Origin: Fragum whitleyi
Lineage: Eukaryota; Mollusca; Bivalvia; Cardiida; Cardiidae
DNA length: 64,000 nucleotides
Direction of reading: 5' to 3'
Assembly: GCA_948146395.1 (NCBI GenBank)
Contig: OX411554.1
Span: 40,071,687 to 40,135,686, forward strand
The notes beneath the pieces are model-generated. The model had not been told where the DNA came from. It saw only the letters and a list, made by a program, of their open reading frames with translations, and made no database searches. How positions within the stretch are numbered: position 1 is the first letter of the stretch; every line of letters starts with the position of its first letter. Positions 1-15,100 of this stretch are shown here, one piece after another. The translations under genes and the position numbers were made by a program.

Positions 1-102
1 CATTCCAGATTCTCTGGATCTTTCGTTCTGAGCAATTTAAACACACAATCATGCATGATATTCTCTGTTAACATCTTCAACTTGAACAACTCTCCTATAA
101 AC
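1..102 (-). CDS. EIF4G: eIF4G coding exon 16 (MIF4G, cut by window edge)
   Basis: After acceptor CATTGTAG the frame continues from the split arginine as [20 protein letters not shown], then [14 protein letters not shown] up to the first base of the window. It is the direct continuation of the MIF4G domain. The exon is incomplete at its 3' end. Confidence 0.95.
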
Positions 103-3100
103 CTACAATGAAATATTAAAAGGCGGGTTTTAATCTGACATCATCACAAGAGGCCAAAGAGGGCCTGTATTGCTCAACTGGCTTTCAAATATCTATCAAT
201 GAGAAACTCAGTTAGATATTATGGAAGTTTACAAGGAAGTCTGTGAAGAGGCCAAAAGATGGAAAGAAAAATTGATTTTGGTGTGGGCTTAACCTTATAT
301 GGAAAGCTGTTTTGCAAAATAAATATTAGTATTGATTCTAAATAGGAAAAGTTCTTTTTTTTACAAGATAGATATTTCTTCATGGATCTTAACAATGAAA
401 CAATACTATATAAATCATGGGAAACAACAATCATTTTTGTGAGCATAACCCTGCCATTCATATATGGGCAATCAAAATCCTGTTTGGCGGAGATTTATCC
501 AAGGAATATTATCCTGGAAAGATTGGTTGAAATTGGTTCAATGGTTTTTTAAACAGTAATTTTGTTATTAAGTGAATTGACATCTCCTCCATGAACAAAG
601 GTAAAGATAGGGCAATTAATGTATGTTTACCGTATATTTCCAAGAGATCTCCTTTTGGCCTTTGATTCTGCATATTCTAATTCAGCTTTTAATTCTTCCT
701 TTTTGGGGCCCTACAAAAATAAGGATATAAATAATTCACAGTGAGTTAAAAAGAGTTAAATTCATATTTATTTTTTAATAATTTCTTCTCATACTACCAT
801 TATATAGGGGAAACAGACTAGCAGGTTAACAAGTTGCCCATGGCCCTTACATTTTTGGTTGACTCCTAAACTTTTATAGAAAATTCTATTTGTGAATTTT
901 GAATTTTGACAGTCTAGGCCCCTAGGTTTAAATTTGCACAAAAAGAATCTAGAGTTGTACCCCTTGATAGTATAGATTGCTCTTTTGAAAGTGAACATGT
1001 ATGCAAAGTTTCAAGTGTATGCCTTCAGAAGATCCAGAGATATCACAAATGAAGGATGATAACAACGATAACACTTAAGACAATAGCAGTACCTAGGGTT
1101 TTCTCTGAAACATAGATGAGCTTATACTTAGGTTCTTTTTGATTGGAAACAACAGTATATATGTTTTGCTCAGTCATCTTGATTGGAAAAGCATTGGGAA
1201 TAAGTATAAGTGCGTCTGTAAGGGATTAAATCCATGACCAAATGTTTGAAAATTGGGAGTCAGATGAGCTACCAACAGTGCCATGACAGCAACATAGTTA
1301 GTGAACATGTAATAGTTAAGCAACATTTCCGAACCCATGATCTTTCACAATGTTATCTGAGGTTACCCAAAGAAATCATTAGGAAACCTGGTTTAACCCT
1401 GTTTAATTTCATGACTTCCGAAACTTTGCTATTAGGCTTTTTTGTTTAAATGGGTTTTTATGCTGCTTTCATCATTCTTTCAGTTATATTGGTGGGGCTA
1501 CAGCATCTATCAATAGATTCATGGTATTTCTCACACCAGTTGTTCTACCATTTCATCCTTTCTGAGCCTCCAGCTAATACCCTACATAGGTCTACAATTA
1601 TTAACAATTTGTGGGAGACAAATAGACAAACCTGCAACCTTTTGTTTGGTAGTCTAATAGGCTACCACTGCACTTTGACAGAGGCAAGTCACTATTAGCA
1701 GGGATCAACACTAACACCAGTCTTAGGGCCCATGAACTGTGGATTTATGGGAGGACTTGTAGATGTTACCATGCTGCAGGTCCTTCAGGCCTGTAGTTTA
1801 TGACAGTACTTAGGATTTCAAATCTGTCCAGTTTTGAAAAAAAAGCCTTCCCAATACTAAAATTTGCATTACCAAATGGAAAACATTGTAGGAAAAGAAG
1901 AAATTGCTTGTCATAAGCAATTTCTTCTTTTCCAACAATGTTTTCCTAGCAATTTATACCTTAAATTGCTAAAAATCAAATATGGTTTCATGCAGGACCT
2001 GTTGCCATCACTGAGGACCAGAAATATTTTAGGTTAACTTGTCCTCCAGGCTGGTGGCAAAAAGTTGTTAAGTGCCAAACCCTGATTAGGGTCCGCTAAC
2101 TCAATGACAAACATCAACGTTTACCTCCTCTGCTTCTTCAATTTCTTTACGTTTTGTCGCAAATCCAGCTTCCGCTGACTTGTCCTTCTCAAACTCTCGC
2201 TGACATCGTGTGAGCAATACAGCACGGAAATTCACCATTTCACCTGGCTTAGTTTGAGACTGTACTTTGAACTGAAATATTAATATTATGAGTCGAATTG
2301 GGAAATATTAATAATATGAGGCGAATTGGGAACATCTGGGTAATGAGAAAAGTGTAGAACGTAGTCAGACTGCACTGGCTGTGCAGTCTGACTGGAGTAA
2401 ACAGTTTTGGTTTGTTTGTTTTGTTAGAATGGGGGATTTACGCCGTGTTAAGTTATTTCACAGTGGCTTGAGCACCTAACTATGGATAACTGGTATTTCA
2501 CACACCAATACTACCATCACAACATTTCCTAGCCTCCAGCTGCTATCTCACACAGGTCTAGGATTATTAACTCATTGATGAGATACAAATAGTCGGAAAG
2601 GATGATTGCAGCTGTTGGGGATCAAACCTAGGACCCTTAGATTGTCTGATGTGCTACTAACTGCGCTATGACAGCACCTTTGCCCTTTTGCAGATTTTCA
2701 GAACATTCAATAATCATTCTATCCTTCTTTAAACCCAATTTTTAAAAGTGATCTCCACTTGACCTCTGTTTGGGCCCAATATCTTTTTATTATACTAATT
2801 AATATTATATCATTATTTTTTGTTATGTCTATTTTCATGACTTACCATTGAGAGACATCGACACATGTTGGCGTAAGCTACACTGAAGTTGGGTTCACTG
2901 ATGGCCTGAAGAGATAGATAAACAACATGTTTATTTGAATTGGGTTTAACTATTGATTGATTTATTGAATGGAGTTTAACGCTGCTTCAACATTTTTTCA
3001 GTTATATCACAGCAGCTGGAGCACCTAACAATGGTTTCCTGGTATTTCTCTCACCAGTACAGTCACCACATCCCTTCCTAGCCTCCAGCTGCTTTCTCAC

Positions 3101-6100
3101 ATAGGTCTACAATTATCAACCCATTGGTGAGAGACAATGGTGGGTTTAACAAAGTTTTAGTCAGTTTTTCCGTAATATTGCGGCCCAAAATATGCCATTT
3201 TATATGCACATAAATCCTTTCAGCCAAGAAGGTAACAAGAGCTGTCAGGGGACAGCAAAGCAAAACTATCTAAATATTTAATTAGCCTGTGCATAACATT
3301 TTCAACAGTTTCAATAGTGTGCAAAGCAAAGACTCACACCAGTCAGTGCATCTGCACAGTCTGACCAGAGTCTTCCCTACGCAATTAGTAGAAAAATAGG
3401 GTTTCAAAGTATCTGTAGACAGTTAAGACAATTTTCTAATTGCACTATGTAACCTCCAGGGCTACTTAATGTTTGCATCACATGCAGGTGTCAAATTGTT
3501 GGAAATGTCAGACACAGGCTCAAATTATATAATCCCCCTTTTACCATAAAAACTTAGTGTTTTTTCCTCTTGATTTTAAAATATGGTAAATAGAATGAGA
3601 AAAACAATACCAGGGGTGTGGAAATTCCCATGCCCGACTTGTCCAATCTGGGATTTTCTACCTGTGGGCAAGTATATTTTTGAAGTCCATTTGTCCTTGG
3701 ACAAGTTAATACAAGGGCAAATCTTGGTCTGACACTAAATAGATCAAAGAGATTAATAAGTATATTGTTTGTACCAAAGAGCAGAAAACACTGTTTTTAA
3801 TGAAGAAAATGCTGGGTTTCATCATTTTTTTCTTTAAAAATAATGTTTTCTCGAAAAAAATTTCCAATCTATTTTTTTTGGAAAAAATTCATTTTAAATC
3901 CTGGACAAGTAGAAAATAACCCTTTACTTGCCCACAGACTAGTGGAGAGAATCTGTATTTCCACACCCTCGGCAATACCCATAAAAAATCCCCAAAGATC
4001 ATAAAAAGCACACTCACTTTTTCGAATACTAGGTCTATGACACCTTTCAATTTGGCCTCCGAATCAATAGGTAAGGCCTGCATCTGTGACACGAGGGTCT
4101 GGAATTTCTGGGGCGTGAGCTTGTTAAGAATACTTCGGGTTTTCTTGTATAGTTCCTGTAAACAAGATTCAACTGGTTAACTTATGCTCAACAACTAATG
4201 TACCTTACACAGGGCCCGCAAAATACCACTTGCACATATCTGCCGGATACTGATCACAATTTTAAACTTAGGGACCTAGACTTCAAATTTGAAATATTTA
4301 ATATTAGAGGTATAGGCATTATCCCACAAAATCTAGGGACTCAGTCCACAGTCTAGGGGCGATGGACAACTGGGCCCCTGCTCATCATTTTTCCTGGTTT
4401 TAGTCCGACATCAACAAAACCATCAAAAGGACTCCTCTAAAGGAATGGGAGTATCTGTTTTAATTGTAGACTATTTCTTAAATTCAATAATCTTGTCTTT
4501 TTTTTTGTTAGATTTAGAGCTGGTTTAAAGTAAAGAAAGTGTTGCAAATATATGAACTCAACTTTAGAAAAGAATTGAAGACTAAAACAGTCTGCAGTGT
4601 TTTCCTGAAGTTGAGCCCAAGAAGTTCCCTGGGACTGACTGTTTGAGAGTCCTTGATACTTATTTGAGTCTCAGATTACTAAAAACTGTATCCCTCAAAA
4701 CCAGCCAAATGTTGAACTCAACAGTCATCTCATTATAAAATGAGCCTGTGTGTGATTTCCAACAATTTCAAATATCTGCAAAGCAAACACTCTGACCAGC
4801 CTGTGCAACCACACAGTCTGACCAGTGTCTTCACAATGCGTTTAGAAGATAGATAAGGTCTCAAAGTATGTGTAGACCCTTAGGTTACTTTATATATACA
4901 GTATGTGGCTGTCTACACAGCTCAGTGATACACCTCACGAACATTTCAAATTGTTGGAAATGTCATGCACAGGCTCAATTGTTGTTTTGATTGGTCAATC
5001 CTGTTTATGACTAACAGCAGAGAGATTTGTTAACACTTTCATGTTTTACAAAATTTTGCAGACAAAAATTTAAAGTGGATTTAATTTGAAAAATAACCAT
5101 TCAGTAGGGTAGAAAATAGTGTGGAAAAAGAAGAAATTGCTTGTCAGAAGCAATTTCTTCTTTTTTCACAATGTTTTCTCAATCATAAAATCACAGGCAC
5201 GTGAAAAGCAGGGATTCAACAGCAAAGGGTTAATTGCTCATCACTTACGTCATCTTCTGTAACATCCTTCTTCTCAACAACCATTGGTTTCCACGCTTCT
5301 TTTGCTTTATGGAGTTCGATATCCTTGCTGATGGACACGTTAATCTGTCGTAACGGTTGACCGCCACCGGGTTTCTTCTGGTTGCTAGGTTGTCTGGATG
5401 GACCCTTCGACTAAAATTGAAAGACTTTGTTGATTAAAAAGGTTGTTTCAAAGTAAAGTCGATATTTCATTGTGTGGTATTCTTCCTATGAATATGATAT
5501 ATTTTAGAGCAATGCCCCCATTCTGTTAAATCAATATTAAATTTTGGCAATTTGAAGAACCTACAGCTATCTTATTTTTTGTAAAACACACACACACACA
5601 CAAACAAATCCATCATCCATACATTGAGATTGACAAGAACAGTTGTCTGGGGACAAATGCTGTTGAGCCAATGAAATTTAAGTGTTTGACCTTGGGCTGT
5701 GACCTTGAACTTATCTGAAACTCTTTTAAATGTCACATTAACTCAAAAATTAAAGATAATTGTGCCAAGTTATTTTGAAATCCATCCATCAGTACAGGAG
5801 AATTGCTCCTGACAAGTTTAAACATTTAACCTTGCTTGACTTGTGACATTTTGTCCAGACAAAATCATACAGACTGACATACTAACATACAGAAGGACTG
5901 ACATACATGCTTACATCATTACAACTATGTCTCGCTTACTGCACATGGGATCAACAGAAATGATAACTCTTAAATCCATCTTTAAATAATGATGTAAGAA
6001 CTAGGAAAGAGATAAGGTCTATGTTAATGTTTGTACTTGTCGAGTCTGCAAGCTTGCTCTGTTCATGTATCCCTTATATGTATGTTTGTACTTTTCACTT

Positions 6101-9100
6101 AATTTTGGGTGTATTTAAAACATACCACAGGATCCATTACAAATTACCAGTCTGCCACCGCCCCCTTAGGCAATCGATACATATTTTAGTGTGAAATCAA
6201 AACCACCAGCATCATTTGAACACACAACTGTACAACAACTTACCGGTCTGCCACCACCCCCTGAGGTATTCCATACATATTTTGGTGTGAAGTCAAAACT
6301 ACCGGCATCATTTGAACCAGTACTGCCTACAGACAACTCTCGACTGTATTGCCTGCCTGCATTAATTGGCTGAAAAGGAAGAATGTCAAAATTATTCAAT
6401 TTGTTAAGAATTTAATCACAATAGAAGTAAACTTTTTAAGACAGGTATTGTTTTGTAAAATAACTATCATTGAATATTTGTATCACAACTATTTTTTCTT
6501 AATTGATGTAATAGCAAGCTTGTAGAGGTTGATGGGGAAAAAAATCAGTTTCAACTTTATTATAGGAATACCCTTATTTTTGTAACTTTATTACACAAGG
6601 AATAAGATTAGAGCCTGTGTTAGACATTTCCAACAATTTCATAAGTGCACAATGTTAAGATTCAGATCAACCGTGCAGCCTCACAGTATGATCAGATTTC
6701 ACTATGTACTCAATAGATGGCTATACAATAGATGGCTATCAGATAACCTGTAGTTGCTGTTCACTACTCAAGATTAATTTTAATGCTCTGTGTAATTGTC
6801 AAGGCTGCTCAGAGTCTGCCAATCATGCATATAGAATTATTGGAAATGTCATGCACATTTTCTTCAACAATACATAATATCCGTGATCTTAAAACCTTGC
6901 ATAAAGAGAATAAGATGGATAAACTAATGAAAACATTGAGAGAAATAGTTCCAAGTCAATTGCTAAGCACAAAGCATTTGTAACTGCCTATGAATATATA
7001 GGCAGTTATGAATGTTTTGCTCTCAGCTATTTACTCAATGGTCATACCTTATCTAGAATGATATCGGGAATGTCAGGCAAGCCGGCTGGTTTACAAACAG
7101 CCGCAGACTCAAACTGGAACTGTAACAAAAACTCTCGGTCGTAATGTTTCTTTCCCTCGGGGTTCAAGGGGCTCCATTGGTCTGAAAAGATTACAAGGAT
7201 CATACAAACACTAAAGCCAGAATGGCCCTAAATCTCTCACATAAATTTTATTGGTCAAGATCATTTCTTCAAAGTTTGGATAGAAACTACCAATCAGTTA
7301 CTGAGGGTTACTGAGGAGATGCTGAAAGATTTCTGGGTCAAAATAAGATTGTCACAAAGCAGACTAATTGAATAATTGAATAGTTAATATGTCCATTTAA
7401 GCCTCAAATTGCTATCCAAAATAGGTTCGTAAATAAAGTCTCCATGCTAGGAGACAACTGTGGTAAAAGATATACCCTAGGGCCTTTGAATGATATTCTA
7501 ACATGCCTTTAAGTGGGTTATGACGACCCACACTTGAATGTATATTTGCAGAAGAAAATACAACCATGAACCTATGCATTGCCTGTCCATGACATATCAT
7601 ACCTTCAGCGTATTTATATTTCAGCATCATATCATCATCATCCTCGTCGACAATCTCCCCCTCTTCTAGTTCATTCTCGTCTTTGTCGGCGCCAACATCC
7701 TGGATCTTAATCTCCACAGTCTGTATGGTTTCTTCTGCTGGAGTCGTCTCCCTTGAAGTGGGTGGAGTCAACTCGTCCTTAATCACCTCCCCCTCTGTCT
7801 CCTGGTTTACTATTGGTTCAACATTTTCCTTTTCTGATAGCTCCGCCTCCTTTTGTGTGGTTTCTGTGGTCTCTTCCTGCTGAAATGGACAAAGATTGTT
7901 GTGTATCAACCAATTGCAAGATTCCAATGAGATGATGAATTACAGAATTCCATATTTAATTACTACTGTAGAAGCAACTTTAATTTTTGACTTGCCCAAA
8001 AAAGTGATCGTAAGATCTTTAGTAAAACAGGTCCCTGAGCTGCTTTCCCTATTGCTTTTCTTATTTTCACCCGTTGGTTGCCTAATTGTCTATTTTTGGA
8101 GAGAAAACACTGTAAACATTTCTTAATAGAAGATTGACCTTGATAATTGACCTTGACTTGTCCTTCATAGATACAGATTACAGATGAGAGGAACCTGTAT
8201 CCAGAATAAAAGCACTTTAAGTTAGCGATATGGTAAAAAAAATTAGATGAACAGATAAAGTTTTCCAAGACAGACATACAGACAGACATTGGGTTAAACA
8301 AGGTGCAAGCATCCATTGATGTCTGGGATTTAATACAAGCTGTATTATAGAATGATAGTTGTAACAGAATTTTTTGTACGAGGCTTTCTGGTGTTACAAC
8401 CTATGGCTGCAGTAGTATACACCCACTCATTTTTTCATCAGTATTAAGGGCTACAGACAGAGGGCAAATTTTGGAATTCAAGTTTAGATATTTCACTAGT
8501 CCTCGACCAAATTCTTTCTTGTGGGTACTCATTGGAATTGTCTCAACGAGACAATTTAAATGAGTTCCCACTTCATGTGGTTTCATAGGGAAATTATGAT
8601 TTTGGACTGGTTTTACCCCCTCATATCTACACCTCTGTAATTTCTTAGGTAGACAACACACTGAATTAGGCTAATACATAAGAATGTGTGTAACAGATAC
8701 ACAATGATACAGATGGTATATGCCTCTATGTTAAACAATTGTAAATGCCTATATCATCTCTAGTTACTATAACAAGTTTTGCAATTATCCATCCAAGGAG
8801 GAAAACAACAGAATGATGTGGATCAGGGATAATTCATGAACAGTATAAATTAGCATTTTGAATGCTCAGTGCAAAACAGTGAAGACTCCCTATAAACATA
8901 TAGAAAGTTACAACTGTTTCGTGCCAGTTCACGGATTTTCATTTTGTTTCTTAAAATGAGGTTTAAACCTCTTCCTTCATTTTGCTTTCAGTCATATCCC
9001 GGCTGGTGCCCTACCAGGGCTTTGTCTCAGTATGGTTTGCAGACAAAGTTCAATTGTGACCTTGATATTTAACATCCAAAAAAGATAGGGCACTTCCTTG

Positions 9101-12100
9101 GCTCAAGAGAAATAACTATACAAACTTTATTGATTATAGGTCACTTGTTCAAATTGAAAAAGGTCTATAACAGACAGACAGACAGAGGGTCTGGATGGAT
9201 GGATAGATAAACAGACAAAGTGAAACCAATATACCCCCTATAGTTTGTAGGTGGGGGATAAAACTGACTGATCTCATTTATATTTAGGAAAAGTCTAAGT
9301 TCCCCTGTCTAAGTTACAAAACACATCATCTCATGAAGTCAAAATACCACAAGTCTGTTCTGACAAAGATTAATGACAAGCTATATTAACCCTTCTTTGT
9401 ACATGTATAATCCCACATACTTTTCTGAATTTCAACCAGGATATAACTTGGTGTTTTTAACGACAAAACATTTTTTCCCTTTTTCTAACCCTTATCATAC
9501 TTATTATTTTTGTTATTTTGGGTTTGATGCCACTTTTAACAATTGTTTGTCATATCATGCCAGCTTGAGCATCTAACTATGAATTCCTGGTATTTAACAC
9601 ACAAATACTTCCATTACATCCTTCCCAAGCCTCTAACTGCTATTCTTCTTTGGCTTACAATTAAATCTCATTGAGATGATTCAAATTATACCTGTAGTCC
9701 TGTACCATAGGGTTTCAATTGGATTTGTTTGTTTGAATGGGTTTAACGCCGCTTTCAACAATCTTGCAGTTATATCGCGGCGGCCGGAGCACCTAACAAT
9801 GGATTCCCGCTATTTCTTTCACCTGTACTACCATTACACCCTTTCCTAGCCTCCGACTGCTATCTCACTTAGGTTTACGATTATCTACCCATTGGAGAGA
9901 CCAACGTCGGAAAGGATATTTGCCACCACCGGGGATCGAACCCACGACTTTCAGATTGGAAGTCTAATACCTTACCAACTGCGCAATTGGAAATTAAGAT
10001 TTTAGACTTGCTTTAACCCTGCTATTTACCCTTGTTGTGCTGCATAGAAACCTTGTCAAAATTGCTGCAAAATCAAAGTGCCAAAAGCACTGCATGCATT
10101 ATGATTTAGAATTTCTTTTGAATTTATAATACGGTATAATGACTTATTCAGGTTATAAAAGGACAATCATGTACTAAAGACATATGTGCAGGCTGATCTT
10201 TGTCTTTATCGCCAGGAACGAGCAGGGAAATTCCAGGTTCAGCATGACAGGTTAAACTACCTTTGATTTGTTTGTTTGAATGGAGTTTTACGCTGCTCTT
10301 ATCAATCTTTCAGTTATATCACAGAAACAAGCATCTAACAATGGATTTCTGGTATTCTCAAACCAGTTCTACCATTACATCCTTCCTGGCCTACAGCTGC
10401 TATCTCACATAGGATTTATTATGTGCAACTTGTAACATTGCAAATTCACTAGCCTCATTCACTAGACCAGTTTGCTAGGGACAACTCTTGAAGTTTTACA
10501 AAAAAGTTTGACAATGAAATGTGACTTTGAACTTTGACCTACATCCATGACTAGTTCAATTTACACTACTACAGGTTTAGCAGAAAATATACGCTAACTT
10601 GTTTAAAAGAAATCTTATAATTAAAAGTAATAGAATCAATGTGAACTGAATTATCAAACAGAAAGAATATGAATGGTTTTAAATATTGAAATACACTTTA
10701 CTTGTGTATCAAGGTTAAACATAGGTGTGATTCATAGAGCACTCTTAAATCTATTTACATAGGTGTATTGCACAACCCCACAGAATGTTTATGTAAAGCT
10801 GTCGCTTCAGTCTAATTTTGGCTGCTGTGTATTTGTAGTATTCAATGCTTTCTTGGCAAGGCAAGATGAAGAAGGCTTGATTCTAAGGGCAAACAACTTT
10901 TAATATTGTATAAGTGAATGATGCTGTATAATTAACAGGGGTTGACACCAAATAAATTTTGCCATCAACAGGAAGGACCTGTTAGTGTCCTTCCCCGAGT
11001 CTAATTTAATTATGTGTTTTGTTTGTATATATGACAGCGCTTGACATCACATTTGACAGTTTTTCTCAGTTAAAACTGTGCAACTGGAGCACCTAACCAT
11101 GGATTCCTGGTAAAACTCTTGCTTGTACTACTGAACCAAAAGCCTCTCATCCCTCAGAGGTTTATGATTGGTGGGGGAAAATATCCATTGCTCAGAAGGA
11201 AACAGCTTTAACTGCCTATATGTTAAAGGGCAGATACAGATTTTTTGCACTGAGCCATCAATATGTCAGATAAAATTTTAGCTTCAGATCAAACCAGAGA
11301 CATCATGAGCCTTACAGGCTACCAACAACACTAGGGCCAAGGCTCTGTATAAATTATTTAGTTTTGTTGAACAAGGGACCCCAGACATGCCATGTTCTAG
11401 ATTTTCTGTTATCATGTATGACTAGTCAATGGAATGTCTGCCCCATCAAACCCTTTAACCCCAATCTTCTGTTACATTTGGTTTGATTTGGCAAAGCCTT
11501 TAATCCCTCTTATGCTAAATAAAAACCTTGAAAAATTGCAACAAAATGAAATTTGATTGAATGGAGTTTTACGCCTCTTCCACCATTTTTTCAGTTATGT
11601 TGTGCGGCTGGAGCACCTAACAATGGTTTCCTGGTATTTCTCTCACCAGTACAACCACCACATCCTTTCCTAGCCTCCAGCTGCTATCTCACATAGGTCT
11701 ACGATTATTAACCATTGGTGAGAGATAAATAGTCGGAAAGAATAGTTGCGGCCGTCTGGGATCGAACCCAGGACCTCTAGATTGACAGTCCGACAGGCTA
11801 CCAACTGAGCAAAAATAAAAGTCCTCAAAGCACTGGATGCATTAATTTTGAGTCATATCTATTTTGAAAATATGATTTTCAAACTATTATGACTTAGTAA
11901 TAAAGGAAAATCAGGTGGTATAGACTAAGATCAGACTGCACAAATGTGCAGGCTGATCTTTGTCTATACTATCTTCCAAAGCAGGAATATTCAGTGTTCA
12001 GCATGACAAGTATATATTTGATAATTAAAATTTTTAGTTATATCATGGGGAAGGTCACTTATTCCATGATTCTCAAATCTGGCAATCACCAGTCTTAACC

Positions 12101-15100
12101 CTTGTCATGCTGAATAAAAATCTTTGCAAAATAAATGTAAAATCAAAGAGCTAAAAGCACTGGAAGTTGCCAAATGTGAGTGAGTATTGATTTCAAATGT
12201 ATTGTTCTACACCTTTCTGGTTTAAAATTGAAATTCAGGTGGTATGAACTAAGATCAGACTGCACATATGTGCAGGCTGGTCTTTGTCTATACCTCCTGT
12301 CAAAGCAGGAATATTCTGGGTTCAGCATGAAAAGGGTTAAGCTGTAACAGCACAACCAGTTGCACAGCCACGAATCAACCATTTAATTTCTCTCAGATTA
12401 CTATACTTTCACCTTATTCACTGGGCAATGCAGGTCCCAGGTAAATTCAGCCCTACTGTTCATGTCATAGTCTTTTAGTAATAAAAATTTTTGCCGACAG
12501 TACACAATCATGGATTTAGATCAGCAGGGATGTGGAAATAAGACTTACCTCCACTTGTCACTGTACAAGTGAAAGTCAATTTCCTACTTGTCCGACAAGA
12601 TCACAATGAACTTGCCCACAAAAAAAATGAATGGATGAATATTGAGAAAAACATTGTTTTAAATGAAGAAAATGCTGTAACCCAGCATTTTCTTTATTAA
12701 AAACAATGTTTTCTCCCCTTTCACACACACAATAGGATGACTTTTTCAAGCACTGTATCAGGATTTGCTCTTGTATTTCATTGTCCATGGACAAGTGACC
12801 TAGAAAAAAGAACTTGCCCACAAGTAAAAAATGCCCGTGTTGGACAAGTCAGGCATGGGAATTCCACACCCCTGATCAGCCTGCAGATGTGAAGTGTGAT
12901 CCAAACCTACACTGCCTGCTTCCTAATTTCTATTGTGAAGGAAACTTGAGCCAGACTTCTAAAAAATGTTTGAAAGGGAATTTGTTTCAAACAATTTAAA
13001 TTCAACAGATTTAGGGTTAATAAAATGTCCATTATCTCCTTACAACTTGGATTAATAATGTAAAGTGTACACTCATCAATTATCTTTAAGAGTTGTATGA
13101 ACTCCGTTCATAATGGATTTCATTCAATACAAACCATTCACTGATTAATATTTTACATAAGTTTGAAAGAACCCTTCACTCCTTAATTCTGTAATTTCTA
13201 TCTTTAGAACAAGTTGCCCATTAAATAGCCCACTTCGGTTTCAATTAAAATTATTGTACACATATTATTGGGCAATCATGATTTACAGAAGTGACTCATT
13301 GTTAAGTTAAAACAATTATACTCCTTACTTTTAAAGCAAAAGATCTGACGGTTGCATGAGCGAAAGTTTCAAGCAACTTACAAAATAATCCAAACATTTA
13401 AAGAAACGCAAGAGGTACAGGAAGAATTAAGTGTTACAAGTGATTTCTCCTTTTCTTGCAACATTTTCTATCAAGTACTGTCCTGATTTACCAGTTTACA
13501 AGCTCTTTTAAACTTTTATAGTGGGCAATTGTTAAATAAGATGTGATCTTAATAATTATATAAAATGTGACCACACCTTCATCATATATTAATACATTAT
13601 TATGTGTAAACATGGTTATACTTACTCAATAAGAGAGAGGTTAACCATTTAAATATTGTTCAAATCTACCTTTTATAAAACTAATACCCATCCGAAAATT
13701 TAAATTCCAATTCCAACACAGACTTAAATACTGACACTCAAGAAACACATAAGAAACAATTAATACCATTCACGATTGAATTCTAAAATAGATGGAGTTC
13801 ATTCCACATGGTCATCCGTCCATAAAACACTAAATTTAGTCCACTCATCAGTTTATAGTGTAGGAAAACAGGACTTGTTTTATAATACATCCAAAGACTT
13901 TATCAAGTGTATCCCACTATATACTGTAACCCTTTACACTAGCTATAACCCTTCTTATACAACTTACTGTGAAAATTGTAATAGAGCCCTATGAATGCCC
14001 TAATTAAATCCCAACCTCTTTTAGGAGGTTGAAATTGGCCTAAAAAATCAAAGATTCTAGCATTTCAACAGAGGCATCTTTCCTCAATCAAATGTTAATA
14101 TTTTTGCACTTATTGTTTAATTTTTAGCCATTTATTCTCCGTCCTAGCGAATATCAAATTGAGCTATCGATTTGTAGCATAGCCTATATTAAAAGCCCAT
14201 CCCTGAATACGATGATTCCAATTGACCCACGGGGATCCATTAGAGCTTTTACGGTATATACAATAGATTGTTTGAATGGTTTTAAACACTAATTTGAAGT
14301 GTCTGTCGGTCAGTCATCTCTGCAACCGTTTGTTTTCTATATGGGTTATTCATGCTACTACTAACATTCTTTCAGTCATATTGCCACATAGTATTATGAT
14401 TATCCAACCGTGGAAGATGAATGAGCCTGCGCGTGACATTTTCAACAATTTCACACATGCCCATAGCAAAACTACTGGTCAGCCCTATATAGATAATGTC
14501 TTACAACCCTCTTCTGGCAGTCAGGATATAGTATTATTGCATTATGTCTTTCTTAACACTATTCCAAATTTGAACCTTGCACACATGTGGATTGATTGAA
14601 TGATTTAATGGAGTTTACCGCCGCTTTCAACATTGTTTCAGTTATATTACAGCCGCTTGAGCTCTTAACAATGGATTCCTGGTGTTTCCCTCACCAGTAC
14701 AACCATCACATCCTTTCCTAGCCTCCAGCTGCTATCTCACATAGGTCTACAATTATCAACCCATTGATAAGAGCGCACATATATTGGAAAAATGTTGAAA
14801 AGGTTGTAAGCCTTCATCAGGGACACAGAGAGGGATCTCCAACATTGGATTCCTGTTACTTTATACTACCATTTGTACTATCATATCCTTTCCTAGCCAC
14901 CAGCTGCTATCTTGCTTTAAGATTTATAATTATTCAACCGTTGGTGGGAGACAAAATTTAATGTCAGAAAGAATTCAAGCTGCCACCTATGGATCAAAAC
15001 CTACGTCCTACACAGGTACCTTACAAGCTGCACTATAAGAGGGACAGGTTAAGTCTAATTACAGTATTTCCTCTTATACTAGCCCCCTCCATAAAAGTAG

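Noticed and set aside
7412..7927. 171-residue minus-strand open frame taken as a separate gene
   Set aside because: Only 7603-7879 is coding (eIF4G exon 8); the rest is intron on both sides of good splice sites.
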